A stretch of DNA of 64,000 nucleotides from Streptomyces chartreusis (GCF_008704715.1 NZ_CP023689.1:8804001-8868000); one strand, 5' to 3'. Shown: positions 26,798-35,856, counted from the stretch's first letter. Notes: generated by a model from the letters alone, not told the origin. Made by a program: numbers and translations.

Positions 26798-26837
26798 CCC
26801 GGCGGTGCCGCAGCGCGTGCGCAGCGGCACCGCCGGG
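26798..26837. terminator. Terminator after the protease
   Basis: Perfect 14-base stem, CCCGGCGGTGCCGC with GCGGCACCGCCGGG, 12-base loop, 20 bases past the protease stop. Confidence 0.85.
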
Positions 26838-27118
26838 TCGCGTAGTGGTCGGATCCAGGTCGTGCTCTCGAAGCAGGGCAGGCAGGTGACGCGGTGCCCC
26901 GCGCCAGACGTGGACATCAACGCGGAGCGGGTCCTGAAGGTGGATGCCGCGACGGTGATGTCGAGCACCCCGCCGCGACCGGACCAGGCAGGTCTTGGCC
27001 AAGGCTGCCCGCGCTGGGGGCACCACGGCCTCTATCCGGCCGCCCTCGGCCAGTGGGTTCCCAGGCGGCGATCTGAGTCCTGCGCCCCGCGACCAGGCCG
27101 CGCACAGGAGCGAGTCTT

Positions 27119-27592
27119 CTACGCGAGACCGCGGCCAGGGACGTCGGCATCCTCGCGCAGGGCGATGCGGGCGGTGATGCGTTTGCCGACCGGCTCGGGG
27201 TGGATGGCCAGGTTCTCGGTGACGGCCTGGACGATCTCAAGGCCGTGCTGGCCGATCCTGCCGGGATCCGCGGCCCGAGCAGCGGGAATGGTGGGGTCGC
27301 TGTCCCACACCACGATGTCCACGGCATGAGCGGTGATCCGTAACTCCATCAGTACCGGGCCGGGAGCGTACTTGCGGGCATTCGTGACCAGCTCGCTCAC
27401 CACCAACTGGGTGAGCTCCAGGACCTGCTGCGAGACCGGAAGGCCGTGCCCCTCCTGAGCCTGGGAGAGGAATTCCGTGGCCCGGTGGCGGGCCTCGGCG
27501 ATGCTGGTGCCGCCCCCTTCCAAGGCCAGGGCAGTCTGCATCACCCGACAGCCGCTCCCCGCAGTGTCGTTTCCTCCCGCGTTCGATCCCAT
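27119..27592 (-). CDS. RsbW-like anti-sigma HATPase
   Basis: 157 residues from ATG 27592 with GAGGG upstream. GHKL-fold ATPase: N-box 'VVSELVTNARKYAPGPV', G1-like 'VVWDSDP', and 'GQHGLEIVQAV'. In Streptomyces such small kinases bind and phosphorylate STAS antagonists or hold sigma factors. The divergent gene at 27730 encodes a STAS protein with a phosphorylatable serine, the usual partner. About 340 bases between the protease and this gene hold no supported gene apart from the terminator. Confidence 0.82.
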   Translation of the reverse strand: MGSNAGGNDTAGSGCRVMQTALALEGGGTSIAEARHRATEFLSQAQEGHGLPVSQQVLELTQLVVSELVTNARKYAPGPVLMELRITAHAVDIVVWDSDPTIPAARAADPGRIGQHGLEIVQAVTENLAIHPEPVGKRITARIALREDADVPGRGLA

Positions 27593-27729
27593 CGCGGTGT
27601 GCCCTCATTCCCCGTGTCAGACTTCCGCGCGTACCCCGGAAATCATCAATAACTCCTTGCTCTTGACGCTCCAGTAAACCGGTGGCTCGGCTCTACGGGA
27701 TAGCGGCCGGGTGTGCCAGGATCACCTGC

Positions 27730-28107
27730 ATGACTGACGGACGAGAAGGACGAACCGAGCGGGCTGGGCAGCCGGGGCGGCTGTCAGTCCAGGCCACCGT
27801 CAGCGACGGCGTCCGCGTGGTCACTGCGGCAGGGGAGATCGACTACGACACCTGCGAGGAGCTCCATCAGGCCCTCGAAGCCTCCGGCTCGCTGCCGCCG
27901 CGCGTGGTCGTCGACATGCACCAGGTCACCTTCATGGACTCCAGCGGCATCAACGTCCTTCTCGCCGCCTACCGCACCCACAACACAGCCGGCGGCTGGC
28001 TGCGCCTGGCCGGACCCACCGGCGCGGCCAAGCGGGCCCTGCAACTGGTCGGCCTCGACACCGTCATCGACTGCCACGAGACGCTCAACCAAGCACTCAA
28101 CGCCTGA
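27730..28107 (+). CDS. STAS-domain anti-anti-sigma factor
   Basis: 125 residues. STAS fold with 'GVRVVTAAGEIDYDTCEELHQAL' and the phosphorylation loop 'VTFMDSSGINVLL', where the first Ser after Asp is the conserved kinase target. In the partner-switch scheme the unphosphorylated form binds an anti-sigma kinase and frees the sigma factor. Divergently placed from the RsbW-like gene with a 137-base shared regulatory region. No sigma factor gene is adjacent, so the target is in trans. Confidence 0.87.
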   Translation: MTDGREGRTERAGQPGRLSVQATVSDGVRVVTAAGEIDYDTCEELHQALEASGSLPPRVVVDMHQVTFMDSSGINVLLAAYRTHNTAGGWLRLAGPTGAAKRALQLVGLDTVIDCHETLNQALNA

Positions 28108-28215
28108 GAATCCGCATCCAAAGGCTGCCCGGCAGAGGCGGCGGTTCGCGGCCTCACCATCGCCGACGGCGGCCAAGAACCTCTCGCATCAATGTCAGCT
28201 CATAGCGTCCGAGCC

Positions 28216-28814
28216 ATGACGAACACGAGTACGATCGCGAACACGACCGGCGCCACACATTCAACCTCGACGTGAACCTCGTCGACAGCCTGCGTCGCCT
28301 GCGCACGGACCGGATCGACCTGCTGCATCTGCACCGCCTCGACCCCGCCTATCCCATCGCCGACCAGGTGGGCGCGCTGGCACAGCTGCAGCAGGAGGGG
28401 AAGGTCCGGCACATCGGCTTGTCCGAGGTGACCGTCGAGCAGTTGGAGGAAGCGCGGCGCACCGCCCCGATCGCCGCCGTACAGAACCTCTACAACCTGG
28501 CGGCCCGCGACCACGAGGACGTCGTCGACCACACGGCGGCGCACGGTATCGCGTTCCTGCCGTTCTTCCCCGTCGCCATGGGCGGCCACGCGGGCCTCGA
28601 CAGCCCTGTTGGCGCCGTGGCAGCGGAGCTCGGCGTCACCCCGGCGCAAGCAGCACTGGCCTGGCTCCCGCAGCATCCACCCAGTTTGGTCCCGATCCCG
28701 GGAACGGGCTCAGCAGCTCATCTCGCCGAGAACATCGGGGCGTTGGGGGTGGCGCTGAGCGCCGACCAGTTCAACGCCCCCATGCAACCGGGCCGGCACA
28801 ACCGCACCTTCTGA
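28216..28814 (+). pseudogene. Aldo/keto reductase with N-terminal deletion
   Basis: A short start, 'MTNTSTIANTTG', typical of Streptomyces aldo/keto reductases begins at 28216 but runs into a stop within 20 codons. From about 28250 another frame resumes with 'NLVDSLRRLRTDRIDLLHLHRLDP', 'LAQLQQEGKVRHIGLSEV', 'VQNLYNLAARDHEDVVD' and 'VPIPGTGSAAHLAENIGAL', the C-terminal two-thirds of the barrel. The segment that should carry the catalytic Asp-Tyr-Lys and early strands (about 100 residues) is missing. A frame from ATG 28272 could still make 180 residues, but without Tyr55- and Lys84-equivalents it would be inactive. No terminator separates it from the STAS gene. Confidence 0.78.
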
Positions 28815-28999
28815 ATTGGCCTATGGGGCCCTGCGTGTTGTGAAGCCGACCGTTCCCACTTGGCCGGAACCGTGCCTCTCAATAGGCATGCGACACATTG
28901 ACCGCACAGTGCCACCGCGGTTGCATGCTTGTGGCCCTTCGGTGGGGAACCGGGGGAGCAGGGCTATGTCGTTGCCTTAGGGGGAAAGTGCGGGGGAAT

Positions 29000-30109
29000 A
29001 TGAATTGGCGTGCCGTCAGACGTGTACGAGCCGTCTTGAGCGCCACGGTCGTGGTCTGTGCGGTCACGGCGGTGCTGCCCGGAGCCGCTTCGGCCGAGTC
29101 CATGACCGTGGCGGGCGTTGCGAGCGACAGCGGTGCCGGAGTCGAACGGATCAGTGTCGCGACCGACGGCACCCAGGGCGACGGTGACTCCGCCGGCGCC
29201 ACGATCACGAGTGACGGTCGGCGTATCGCCTTCTCGTCGTCGGCGAAGAACCTCACACCCGCCAACCCGGGGACGGGGGAGAGGGTGTTCGTCCGCGACC
29301 AGCGGACGAGTCAGACCACGCTGATGAGCACCCTCACCTCCCCGATCCAGCGCCCGGTGATCAGCGCTGACGGGCAATACGTTGCGCTGTGGGGGCTGTT
29401 GTTCAGAGACACGAAGACATTCCTGTCCCAGGTGAGCTCGGGGAGCACGATCGGCATCAACTGCCCCGGCCTCAGCTGCAGCCAGCCATCGCTGAGCGCG
29501 GACGGCCGCTACATCGCCCAGGCCGCCACCTTCAACCGACCGCCGTCCCGGCAGCGTATCGAGGTACGGGACTGGCGGTCCGACACCACGCAGACCGTCG
29601 CCGAGTTCGGCCACACCGTGTCGGCGCGGCCGTCCATCAGCGGCGACGGCCGCTTCGTCGCCTACCAGGACGGCCAGGCGGAGGACGTCTTCGTGTGGGA
29701 CCGGACCGGCGGCGCCGCCTCCGGCCCGATCGAGGGCTCGTCCAAGGCGGCGACACTCGTCCAGCTCACCAAGGACGGCCGTAAGGTCGTCTACCTCTCG
29801 GGCTCCGACACCTACGTCCACGATGTGAGCTCAGGCACCGACCAACTGGTGCCGAACGTACGGGGCGTGGCCATCGATCCCACCGGACGCTATCTGCTGT
29901 ACACGCCACTCGACACGAGCGGACCGTCGCTCACGCTGCGCGACCTGGAGGCAGGCACCGACGAGATCGTCTCGAACCAGCCCGCCTCGGCCGGGACCGA
30001 CGCGGTCAGCGCCGGCGGACGTGACGTGGTCTTCCAATCCACGGCCGACGACATCGTGCCCGGGGACACCAACGGCAAGTCGGACGTGTTCCTGCGCCGC
30101 TTCTACTGA
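29000..30109 (+). CDS. Secreted TolB/WD40-like beta-propeller protein
   Basis: 369 residues from ATG 29000 behind GGGGGA; GTG 28988 is an alternative. Signal peptide about 1-33 ('VLSATVVVCAVTAVLPGAASAE'). The rest repeats the PD40/TolB blade pattern: 'ISADGQYVALWG', 'LSADGRYIAQAA', 'ISGDGRFVAYQD', 'LTKDGRKVVYLS', 'IDPTGRYLLYT', closing with 'DTNGKSDVFLRRFY'. A six- or seven-bladed propeller outside the cell is expected, with no catalytic domain. Binding partner unknown. It stands alone. Confidence 0.83.
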   Translation: MNWRAVRRVRAVLSATVVVCAVTAVLPGAASAESMTVAGVASDSGAGVERISVATDGTQGDGDSAGATITSDGRRIAFSSSAKNLTPANPGTGERVFVRDQRTSQTTLMSTLTSPIQRPVISADGQYVALWGLLFRDTKTFLSQVSSGSTIGINCPGLSCSQPSLSADGRYIAQAATFNRPPSRQRIEVRDWRSDTTQTVAEFGHTVSARPSISGDGRFVAYQDGQAEDVFVWDRTGGAASGPIEGSSKAATLVQLTKDGRKVVYLSGSDTYVHDVSSGTDQLVPNVRGVAIDPTGRYLLYTPLDTSGPSLTLRDLEAGTDEIVSNQPASAGTDAVSAGGRDVVFQSTADDIVPGDTNGKSDVFLRRFY

Positions 30110-30275
30110 TCGCCCCGACAGCCAGGATCTCCACCCTGCACCGGGGAGAGCTGAATCTGGCCAGTGCGAGCCTCACCTGGTCGACGCGGCGGTTCTGAGT
30201 ACGGAAGGCGTGGCTGAGGTGCCTTCAGCGAACAACTCTCGATGAGGCGGCGGGATGGATCCTCTCCGCGGGCCG

Positions 30276-30791
30276 TCACCAGTCGGCAGTGGCCCGTGGA
30301 TTGACCTCGCAGCGAGCGATCTGGTCCAGGTGCCCCGTACCGATACCGGCAATGGCCACCCGGTCGGTTGCGGTGTCCTTGGCGGGCACCGGCACCTGAG
30401 CCGAGGTGGTGATCATGGTGAAGCCGTGTGCGTCCTTGAACGTCATCTTCATGGTGAAGACGGCGTCGCGTTCGTTCGGATTCCTGACTTCGACGGTGGC
30501 GTACGGGTCGTCCGAGCTCGCGCAGCTGACGAGTACCGCGGTGCCGTCTTTCAGGGGCTGGGCCGTTTCGCTGGAGGGGGACGCGGTGGGGGTGGGACTG
30601 TCGGTGGGCTGTGAGCGCTGCGTATCGCCGCCGCTGCCACCGGTAGGCGTCCGCGAGTCTTGCGCGTCGCTCTCGGACGAACTGGCATCGCTGCGGCTTC
30701 CGTGACCACATCCCGACGAGAACCCGGTCAGGGCCAGTACGACCATCGCTGCCGCCGCTGTGAATCTGAGCCTGCGCCCCCGCATGTACAT
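30276..30791 (-). CDS. Putative secreted lipoprotein
   Basis: 171 residues. N-terminal hydrophobic segment 'FTAAAAMVVLALTGFSSGC' suggests a lipoprotein signal, although the lipobox (S-S-G-C) lacks the usual Leu. A Ser/Thr/Pro-rich tether of about 50 residues follows, then a small beta domain with 'LVSCASSDDPYATVEVRNPNE' and 'FTMKMTFKDAHGFTM', resembling the extracellular immunoglobulin-like domains of Streptomyces lipoproteins of unknown function. Confidence 0.7.
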   Translation of the reverse strand: MYMRGRRLRFTAAAAMVVLALTGFSSGCGHGSRSDASSSESDAQDSRTPTGGSGGDTQRSQPTDSPTPTASPSSETAQPLKDGTAVLVSCASSDDPYATVEVRNPNERDAVFTMKMTFKDAHGFTMITTSAQVPVPAKDTATDRVAIAGIGTGHLDQIARCEVNPRATADW

Positions 30792-30835
30792 GCCGCCACT
30801 TTACCCACGGGCGTCCCACCTGCCCCGATGGCCGT

Positions 30836-31140
30836 CTAGCGGCGACCCGTTGCGCCCGACATCCCGGCGCCGTCGGCCCCGCAGAAGGTCCCGCGTCGCT
30901 GCTTGACCGATTCTCGGGTGTGCCGTTTTTGCAGCTGTCGAAGCGGCCACACCGCCGTCCTCCGCTCGCCGGTGGTGTCGACGACGGACGGCTCGGGGAA
31001 TTGCGGTCGTCCCAGGCCGAGGTCGGCCAGGGTGAGGGTGCGCGACTGGCCAGTGGTGTCAGTCTCGGCCGGGCGGCATCGCCGCTGGCGGCCTGCGCGA
31101 TCCGCTCGGCGGTCGCGACCATGGCGGCAGGGTCCTTCAG
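30836..31140 (-). pseudogene. Rearranged gene fragment, family not recognised
   Basis: On the minus strand one frame reads 'LKDPAAMVATAERIAQAASGD'; after a frame change another reads 'RTLTLADLGLGRPQFPEPSVVDTTGERR' and 'VWPLRQLQKR'. Both have good codon bias but no common start. The first part recurs at 38501-38575 in the opposite orientation relative to the adjoining oxidoreductase sequence. I do not recognise the family. Confidence 0.5.
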
Positions 31141-31189
31141 CCACTGCTCCCTGCCGGCCAGGTGACCGGCATCTCGACAGCGGGCTCCG

Positions 31190-31375
31190 GTGCGAGCAGG
31201 TCCAGGCTCTGGGTACGGACGAACCCACCGACGGGGTCGACGATGACGCCGAACTTGTCGCCGCCGAGAACGTCGGGCAGTAGCGCGGAGTCGACGATGA
31301 TGACGGCGACCGCGAAGACGGGATCGATCTCATAGTCCTGCGTCGACACGACCCGTGCCTGATCGCTCACGTACG
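31190..31375 (-). pseudogene. Quinone oxidoreductase fragment with internal deletion
   Basis: The minus strand reads 'YVSDQARVVSTQDYEIDPVFAVAV', then jumps to 'IIVDSALLPDVLGGDKFGVIVDPVGGFVRTQSLDLLAP'. These match two separate segments of the intact oxidoreductase at 38611-39591 almost residue for residue, with the 60-70 residue nucleotide-binding segment between them missing. No start and no proper C-terminus. A partial duplicate that later lost its centre. Confidence 0.85.
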
Positions 31376-31514
31376 CGGAAATGGGCCATCCATGTGTCGG
31401 CAGCTCGGGCGGCGCGAGTGCCTCGGCGGTGGAGCCGGTCCTGGAACCGCTCGGACGACAGTCGCCCCTGCGCCCAGATGACCAGCTTGCCGTCCGGTGC
31501 TGTCGCGTCCGGCA

Positions 31515-31555
31515 TCGGCTTCGTTCCCGGATTCGATCTCCGGGAACGAAGCCGA
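31515..31555. terminator. Perfect 16-base-stem hairpin
   Basis: TCGGCTTCGTTCCCGG and its exact reverse complement are separated by nine bases (ATTCGATCT). No genes end close by except the oxidoreductase scrap and, further left-reading, the desaturase (ends 31810). It could terminate desaturase transcription, or be a relic of an insertion sequence. The 31376-31809 stretch holds no other supported feature. Confidence 0.7.
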
Positions 31556-31809
31556 CCGGCTCTTGCCCCGCCGGGAGTGCAGCACTACAGGGGCTCGGGC
31601 CGGCAAAGGCCGGGGTACGTGCTGGGCTGCTGACGCAAGTCCAGGCAGCGCAGCTGGAGACCGGGCTGCCCGGATCCCGTGTCGAACGGCCTGGTGTCGC
31701 AGTAGCCCACCGTCCGCAAGGGATCTCATCCAATCCGGCGGTGCCGGGGACACGGCCGAACCCGGCGGTGCCGCCGTACGGCCGAAGTATCTCCGGCCAG
31801 TACCGGGAA

Positions 31810-32928
31810 TCAGGCCGCGACGAGCTCCTGCTCGCGGTCCGGCGTCTTGACCTTGGGCTTCTTGTTCGGCAGCGAGAGCCGGAAGACCTTGTGCCACGCG
31901 GAGAAGACCTGCTTGGGCAGCGGGCCGGTGACGTACTCCAGCTCGTACTTCTCGAACAGCGCGCGCACCTTCACCGCGACCTCGGCGTACCGGTTGCTCG
32001 GCAGGTCCGGGAACAGGTGGTGCTCGATCTGGTGCGAGAGGTTGCCGGTCATGAAGTGCATGGCCTTGCTGCCGCTGATGTTCGCCGAGCCCATCATCTG
32101 GCGCAGGTACCACTGGCCGCGCGTCTCGCCCTTGATCGACCGGCGCTCGAAGACCTGCACGCCCTCGGGGAAGTGCCCGCACATGATCACCGAGTGGGAC
32201 CAGATGTTGCGGACCAGGTTCGCGGTGAACGTGGCGGCGAGCGTGGTGAGGAACGACGGGCCCGACAGCAGCGGGTGGATCACGTAGTCCTTGAGTACCT
32301 GCTTGCGGATCTTGCGGCCCACGGCCTTGGCCCGCGCGCGGAACTCCGGGTTCTTACGGCGGCGCTTGTGCAGGTTCTTGCCGAGCTCCAGGTCGTACGC
32401 TGCGATGCCGTACTCGAAGAAGCAGGCGTTGATGAAGTTCCACAGCGGCTGGCCGAGGTGGATCGGGTGCCACCTCTGGTCCTCGTCGACGCGCATGATG
32501 CCGTAGCCGAGGTCGTTGTCCTTGCCGATCACGTTGGTGTACTTGTGGTGCAGCTCGTTGTGCGAGTGCTTCCACTGGTCGGACGGCGAGACGTGATCCC
32601 ATTCCCAGGTGGTGGAGTGGATCTTCGGGTCCCGCATCCAGTCCCACTGGCCGTGCAGGATGTTGTGACCGATCTCCATGTTGTCCATGATCTTCGCCAC
32701 GGACAGCCCGGCGGTGCCGATCAGCCACGCGGGCGGGAAGAACGAGAACAGCAGCACGCCCCTGCTGACCAGCTCGAGCTTGCGCTGCGCCGAGATGACC
32801 TTACGGATGTAGGCGGCGTCCTTCTCGCCACGGCTGGCGATCACCTCGTCGCGGATCGCGTCCAGCTCGCGGCCGAGCTCCTCGATCTGCTCCGCGGTCA
32901 GGTGGGCGGTGGGGTCGATGGCGGTCAA
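31810..32928 (-). CDS. Membrane fatty acyl desaturase (DesA3-like)
   Basis: 372 residues. The three histidine boxes of integral membrane desaturases are present: 'GHNILHG', 'HSHNELHHKYTN' and 'HQIEHHLFP'. Four hydrophobic segments sit between them. Closest in style to actinobacterial acyl-CoA delta-9 desaturases (DesA3), which use electrons from an oxidoreductase of the Rv3230c type; exactly such a gene lies seven bases upstream in the same operon. It introduces a cis double bond for membrane fluidity. A divergent PucR regulator lies beyond the reductase. Confidence 0.9.
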   Translation of the reverse strand: MTAIDPTAHLTAEQIEELGRELDAIRDEVIASRGEKDAAYIRKVISAQRKLELVSRGVLLFSFFPPAWLIGTAGLSVAKIMDNMEIGHNILHGQWDWMRDPKIHSTTWEWDHVSPSDQWKHSHNELHHKYTNVIGKDNDLGYGIMRVDEDQRWHPIHLGQPLWNFINACFFEYGIAAYDLELGKNLHKRRRKNPEFRARAKAVGRKIRKQVLKDYVIHPLLSGPSFLTTLAATFTANLVRNIWSHSVIMCGHFPEGVQVFERRSIKGETRGQWYLRQMMGSANISGSKAMHFMTGNLSHQIEHHLFPDLPSNRYAEVAVKVRALFEKYELEYVTGPLPKQVFSAWHKVFRLSLPNKKPKVKTPDREQELVAA

Positions 32929-32935
32929 GGTGCTC

Positions 32936-33991
32936 CTACCGTTCGATGTCGCAGGGGCCCGCGGCGGCGGACACGCAGGTCTGGATGAGGACGCCCGGTT
33001 CGGCCTCGGTGATCTCGCCGGTGCGCAGGTCGCGGACGGCGCCCGCCTTGAGCGGCGAGGTGCAGCCGAAGCAGATGCCCATGCGGCACCCGGAGGGCAT
33101 GAGCACGCCGGCCTCTTCGCCGACGTCCAGCAGCGGCGTGGCGCCGTCCGCGTCGACGGTTTTGCCGGTGGCGCTGAACGTGACCTCGCCGCCGTCGCCG
33201 GCGACGACGACGGTGGGGCGGAAGCGTTCGGTGTGCAGGTGCTCCGGGACGCCGTGCTCGCTCCAGTGCTTTTCGGCGGCGTCGAGCAGTCCCGCGGGCC
33301 CGCACGCCCAGGTCTCGCGCTCGGCCCAGTCGGGCACGAGTTCGTCGAGACGGGCGATGTCGAGCATGCCGTCCGTGTCGGTGTGCACCTCGGTGAGCCG
33401 CAGCTTCTTGTCCTCGACCAGGGCGTGCAGTTCGTTGCGGAAGATCACGTCCTGCGGCTGCGGCGCGCAGTGGACCATGACGACGTCGTCGAACTCGGTG
33501 TCGCGCAGCATGCCCATCACGGGCGTGATGCCACTGCCGGCCGTCAGGTAGAGCACCTTGGCGGGCTTGGCCTGCGGCAGTACGAAGTCACCGGTCGGCT
33601 GGTCGAGCTGGATCAGCGTGCCAGGTGTCGCCCTGCGGACCAGGTGGTTGCTGACCTTGCCGTCCGGGATCGCCTTCACGGTGATCGTGACGCGGCCGTC
33701 CTGGCGGTTCGTCGGCGAGGTGAGCGAGTAGGCACGCCACAGGCGCACGCCGTCGACGTCCACCCCGATCCGTACGTACTGACCGGCTGTGTGGCCGCGC
33801 CAGCCCCGTCCCGGCCTGATCACGATGGTCGCGGCGTCACCCGTCTCGGGGTGCACGGCCTCGATACGCCCCCGCAGGTCAGCGCCCGCGCGCAGCGGGC
33901 TGACCAGGTCGAGGTAGTCCGACGGCAGCAGTGGCGTCGTGACCATCTCCAGCAGTTTCCACGCCCTGCCGCGGAGGGCTGTACTCGTCAT
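32936..33991 (-). CDS. Ferredoxin reductase with C-terminal 2Fe-2S domain (desaturase partner)
   Basis: 351 residues. FAD domain with 'RAYSLTSP' and NAD domain with 'LYLTAGSGITPVMGML' and 'WACGPAGLLDAAEKHW', then a plant-type ferredoxin domain with cysteines in 'GCRMGICFGCTSPL' (C-x4-C-x2-C) and 'IQTCVSAA'. It passes electrons from NAD(P)H to the desaturase encoded next, like Rv3230c for DesA3. First gene of the operon. Confidence 0.92.
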   Translation of the reverse strand: MTSTALRGRAWKLLEMVTTPLLPSDYLDLVSPLRAGADLRGRIEAVHPETGDAATIVIRPGRGWRGHTAGQYVRIGVDVDGVRLWRAYSLTSPTNRQDGRVTITVKAIPDGKVSNHLVRRATPGTLIQLDQPTGDFVLPQAKPAKVLYLTAGSGITPVMGMLRDTEFDDVVMVHCAPQPQDVIFRNELHALVEDKKLRLTEVHTDTDGMLDIARLDELVPDWAERETWACGPAGLLDAAEKHWSEHGVPEHLHTERFRPTVVVAGDGGEVTFSATGKTVDADGATPLLDVGEEAGVLMPSGCRMGICFGCTSPLKAGAVRDLRTGEITEAEPGVLIQTCVSAAAGPCDIER

Positions 33992-34077
33992 GGCTCCAGC
34001 TTGCTGCGCCTCAGGGCGTAAAGTCCTGACCGTAGGACGTAAATCTGATCGGCTGAATTGTTCGCAGGGAATAAAAA

Positions 34078-35217
34078 GTGAGCCATGTGATCCGGAGGGC
34101 CAGCGAACTGGCCTTGGATGAGACGACGGTCACAGCAGTTCGGGCTGCGCTGAGGGCCACCGCCGACGAGGTCGTCCAGGCGATCATCGACGAGGTCCCT
34201 CCCTATGCCAACGCCCTCTCGGGCCGCATGGGTGGCACCATCCGCCGAGCCGTCCGCACCGCCCTGGGGCACTACCTGGACCTCGCGAGCGGGAACGCCA
34301 CGGGCGCCGACGGCGGTGACGCGGCCTACGAGCTGGGCCGCGGCGAGGTGCGCGACGGCCGTTCGATGGACGCCCTGCTCAGCGCCTACCGCGTCGGTGC
34401 CCGCGTGGCCTGGCGATGCCTGGCAGAGGGTGCCGTATCCGCAGGTCTGCCCGCCGCCGAGGTCGCCAAGTTCGCCGAGCTGACCTTCGCCTACATCGAC
34501 GAGCTCTCCGCCGCGAGCGCAGCGGGCCACGCCGACGAACTCGCCGCCCGGGGCAGGGCCCACGAGCGCCACCTGGAACACCTGGCCCGCGACCTCCTCG
34601 CCGGCGCGAGCCCGGACGCGCTGCTGGTCTCCGCTCAACGGGCCGGGTGGCATCCTCCGGCCTCGCTGACCGCGGTCCTGCTGCCCGCCGCACAGGCCCG
34701 GCCTGCCTACCGCGCGCTCGACCCGAGCACCCTCGTCCTCGACGATCTGCCGGACGCCACCGGTGTGCTGCTCGTCCCCGATGCCGACCGATCACATCTC
34801 TTGCGGCAGCTGACCGGCCGCGCCGCCGTGGTCGGCCCGGCCCGGCCATGGACCCGTGCGTCCGCCTCGTACGCACGAGCCGTACGCGCGCGCTCCCTCT
34901 CCCCTGACATACGCGACACCGAGGACCACCTGCCCGAGCTGCTGCTGAGCGCCGACGCGGACGCGTTCGCAGACCTGCGTGCCCGAGCCCTCGCACCGTT
35001 GCGGACCTTGCCCGTCGCGACCGCACGGCGGCTGGAGGAGACGTTGCGGGAGTGGCTGCTGCACCAGGGCAGGCGGGACGAGGTGGCGGCGGCGTTGTTC
35101 GTCCATCCCCAGACGGTTCGGTACCGGATGTCGCAGCTGCGGGAGCTGTTTCCGGATCTCGCATCGCCAGACCGGGTCCTTGAGCTGACGCTGGCGGTGG
35201 GTCTTCGGGCCGGCTGA
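34078..35217 (+). CDS. PucR-family transcriptional regulator
   Basis: 379 residues from GTG 34078 with AGGGA upstream. An N-terminal helical sensor domain ('RRAVRTALGHYLDLAS', 'YRVGARVAWRCLAEGAV') is followed by a degenerate GGDEF-like centre and the CdaR/PucR HTH at the end: 'ETLREWLLHQGRRDEVAAALFVHPQTVRYRMSQLRELF', 'LELTLAVGLRAG'. Divergent from the desaturase-reductase operon across an 86-base gap. This three-gene arrangement is common in Streptomyces, so it probably controls desaturation (inference). Confidence 0.88.
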   Translation: MSHVIRRASELALDETTVTAVRAALRATADEVVQAIIDEVPPYANALSGRMGGTIRRAVRTALGHYLDLASGNATGADGGDAAYELGRGEVRDGRSMDALLSAYRVGARVAWRCLAEGAVSAGLPAAEVAKFAELTFAYIDELSAASAAGHADELAARGRAHERHLEHLARDLLAGASPDALLVSAQRAGWHPPASLTAVLLPAAQARPAYRALDPSTLVLDDLPDATGVLLVPDADRSHLLRQLTGRAAVVGPARPWTRASASYARAVRARSLSPDIRDTEDHLPELLLSADADAFADLRARALAPLRTLPVATARRLEETLREWLLHQGRRDEVAAALFVHPQTVRYRMSQLRELFPDLASPDRVLELTLAVGLRAG

Positions 35218-35322
35218 CGCGTACTTCGACGGTCCACTACCCCGTACACGCGCCGCCAGAGCCGCGGCATCAGCACCGCGCCGATTACTGATGAGGCTCT
35301 TGCCTTCGGCAGGATGGGGTCT

Positions 35323-35856
35323 ATGAGCGAGATCCGCACCCCCCGCCTCCTCCTTCGCCCTTGGCATGACGACGACCTCGTGCCCATGGCGGACATCAAT
35401 TCGGACCCGCAGGTCATGCGCTGGATCGACGACGGCGCAGTGCGCGACCTGGACCACACGGCCGAGGACATCGAGCGGTGGGAGGAGGAGTGGGACGAGG
35501 AGGGCTTCGGCCTCTTCGCCATCGAGCTGCTGGCTTCTGGTGAACTGGCCGGTTTCACGGGGCTCTCCGTGCCTGAGTTCCTGCCGGAGGTACTGCCCGC
35601 CGTGGCGATCAGCTGGCGGCTCGGCGCACAGTTCTGGGGCCAGGGATACGCGTCCGAAGCAGCGCAGGCCACGCTGGAGTTCGCGCTCCAGGACCGCGGC
35701 CTTGACCGTGTCATCAGCATCAACCAGATCGGTGACAATGCCTCCGAGAACATCAGCCGCAAGCTCGGCATGGTGCCGGAACAGGTGACGGCACACCCGG
35801 TGTACGGCTATCCGCTGCGCGTTCACAGCATCGATCTCACCGAGTTCGAGGCATAA
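35323..35856 (+). CDS. GNAT N-acetyltransferase (RimJ/RimL-like)
   Basis: 177 residues from ATG 35323; ATG 35314 is in frame but the GGATGGGG site fits 35323. Opening 'IRTPRLLLRPWHDDDL' is the RimJ/RimL hallmark. The acetyl-CoA region reads 'LGAQFWGQGYASEAAQATL' (Q/RxxGxG/A variant) and 'NQIGDNASENISRKLGM'. Substrate unknown; family members acetylate protein N-termini or small amines. Confidence 0.87.
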   Translation: MSEIRTPRLLLRPWHDDDLVPMADINSDPQVMRWIDDGAVRDLDHTAEDIERWEEEWDEEGFGLFAIELLASGELAGFTGLSVPEFLPEVLPAVAISWRLGAQFWGQGYASEAAQATLEFALQDRGLDRVISINQIGDNASENISRKLGMVPEQVTAHPVYGYPLRVHSIDLTEFEA

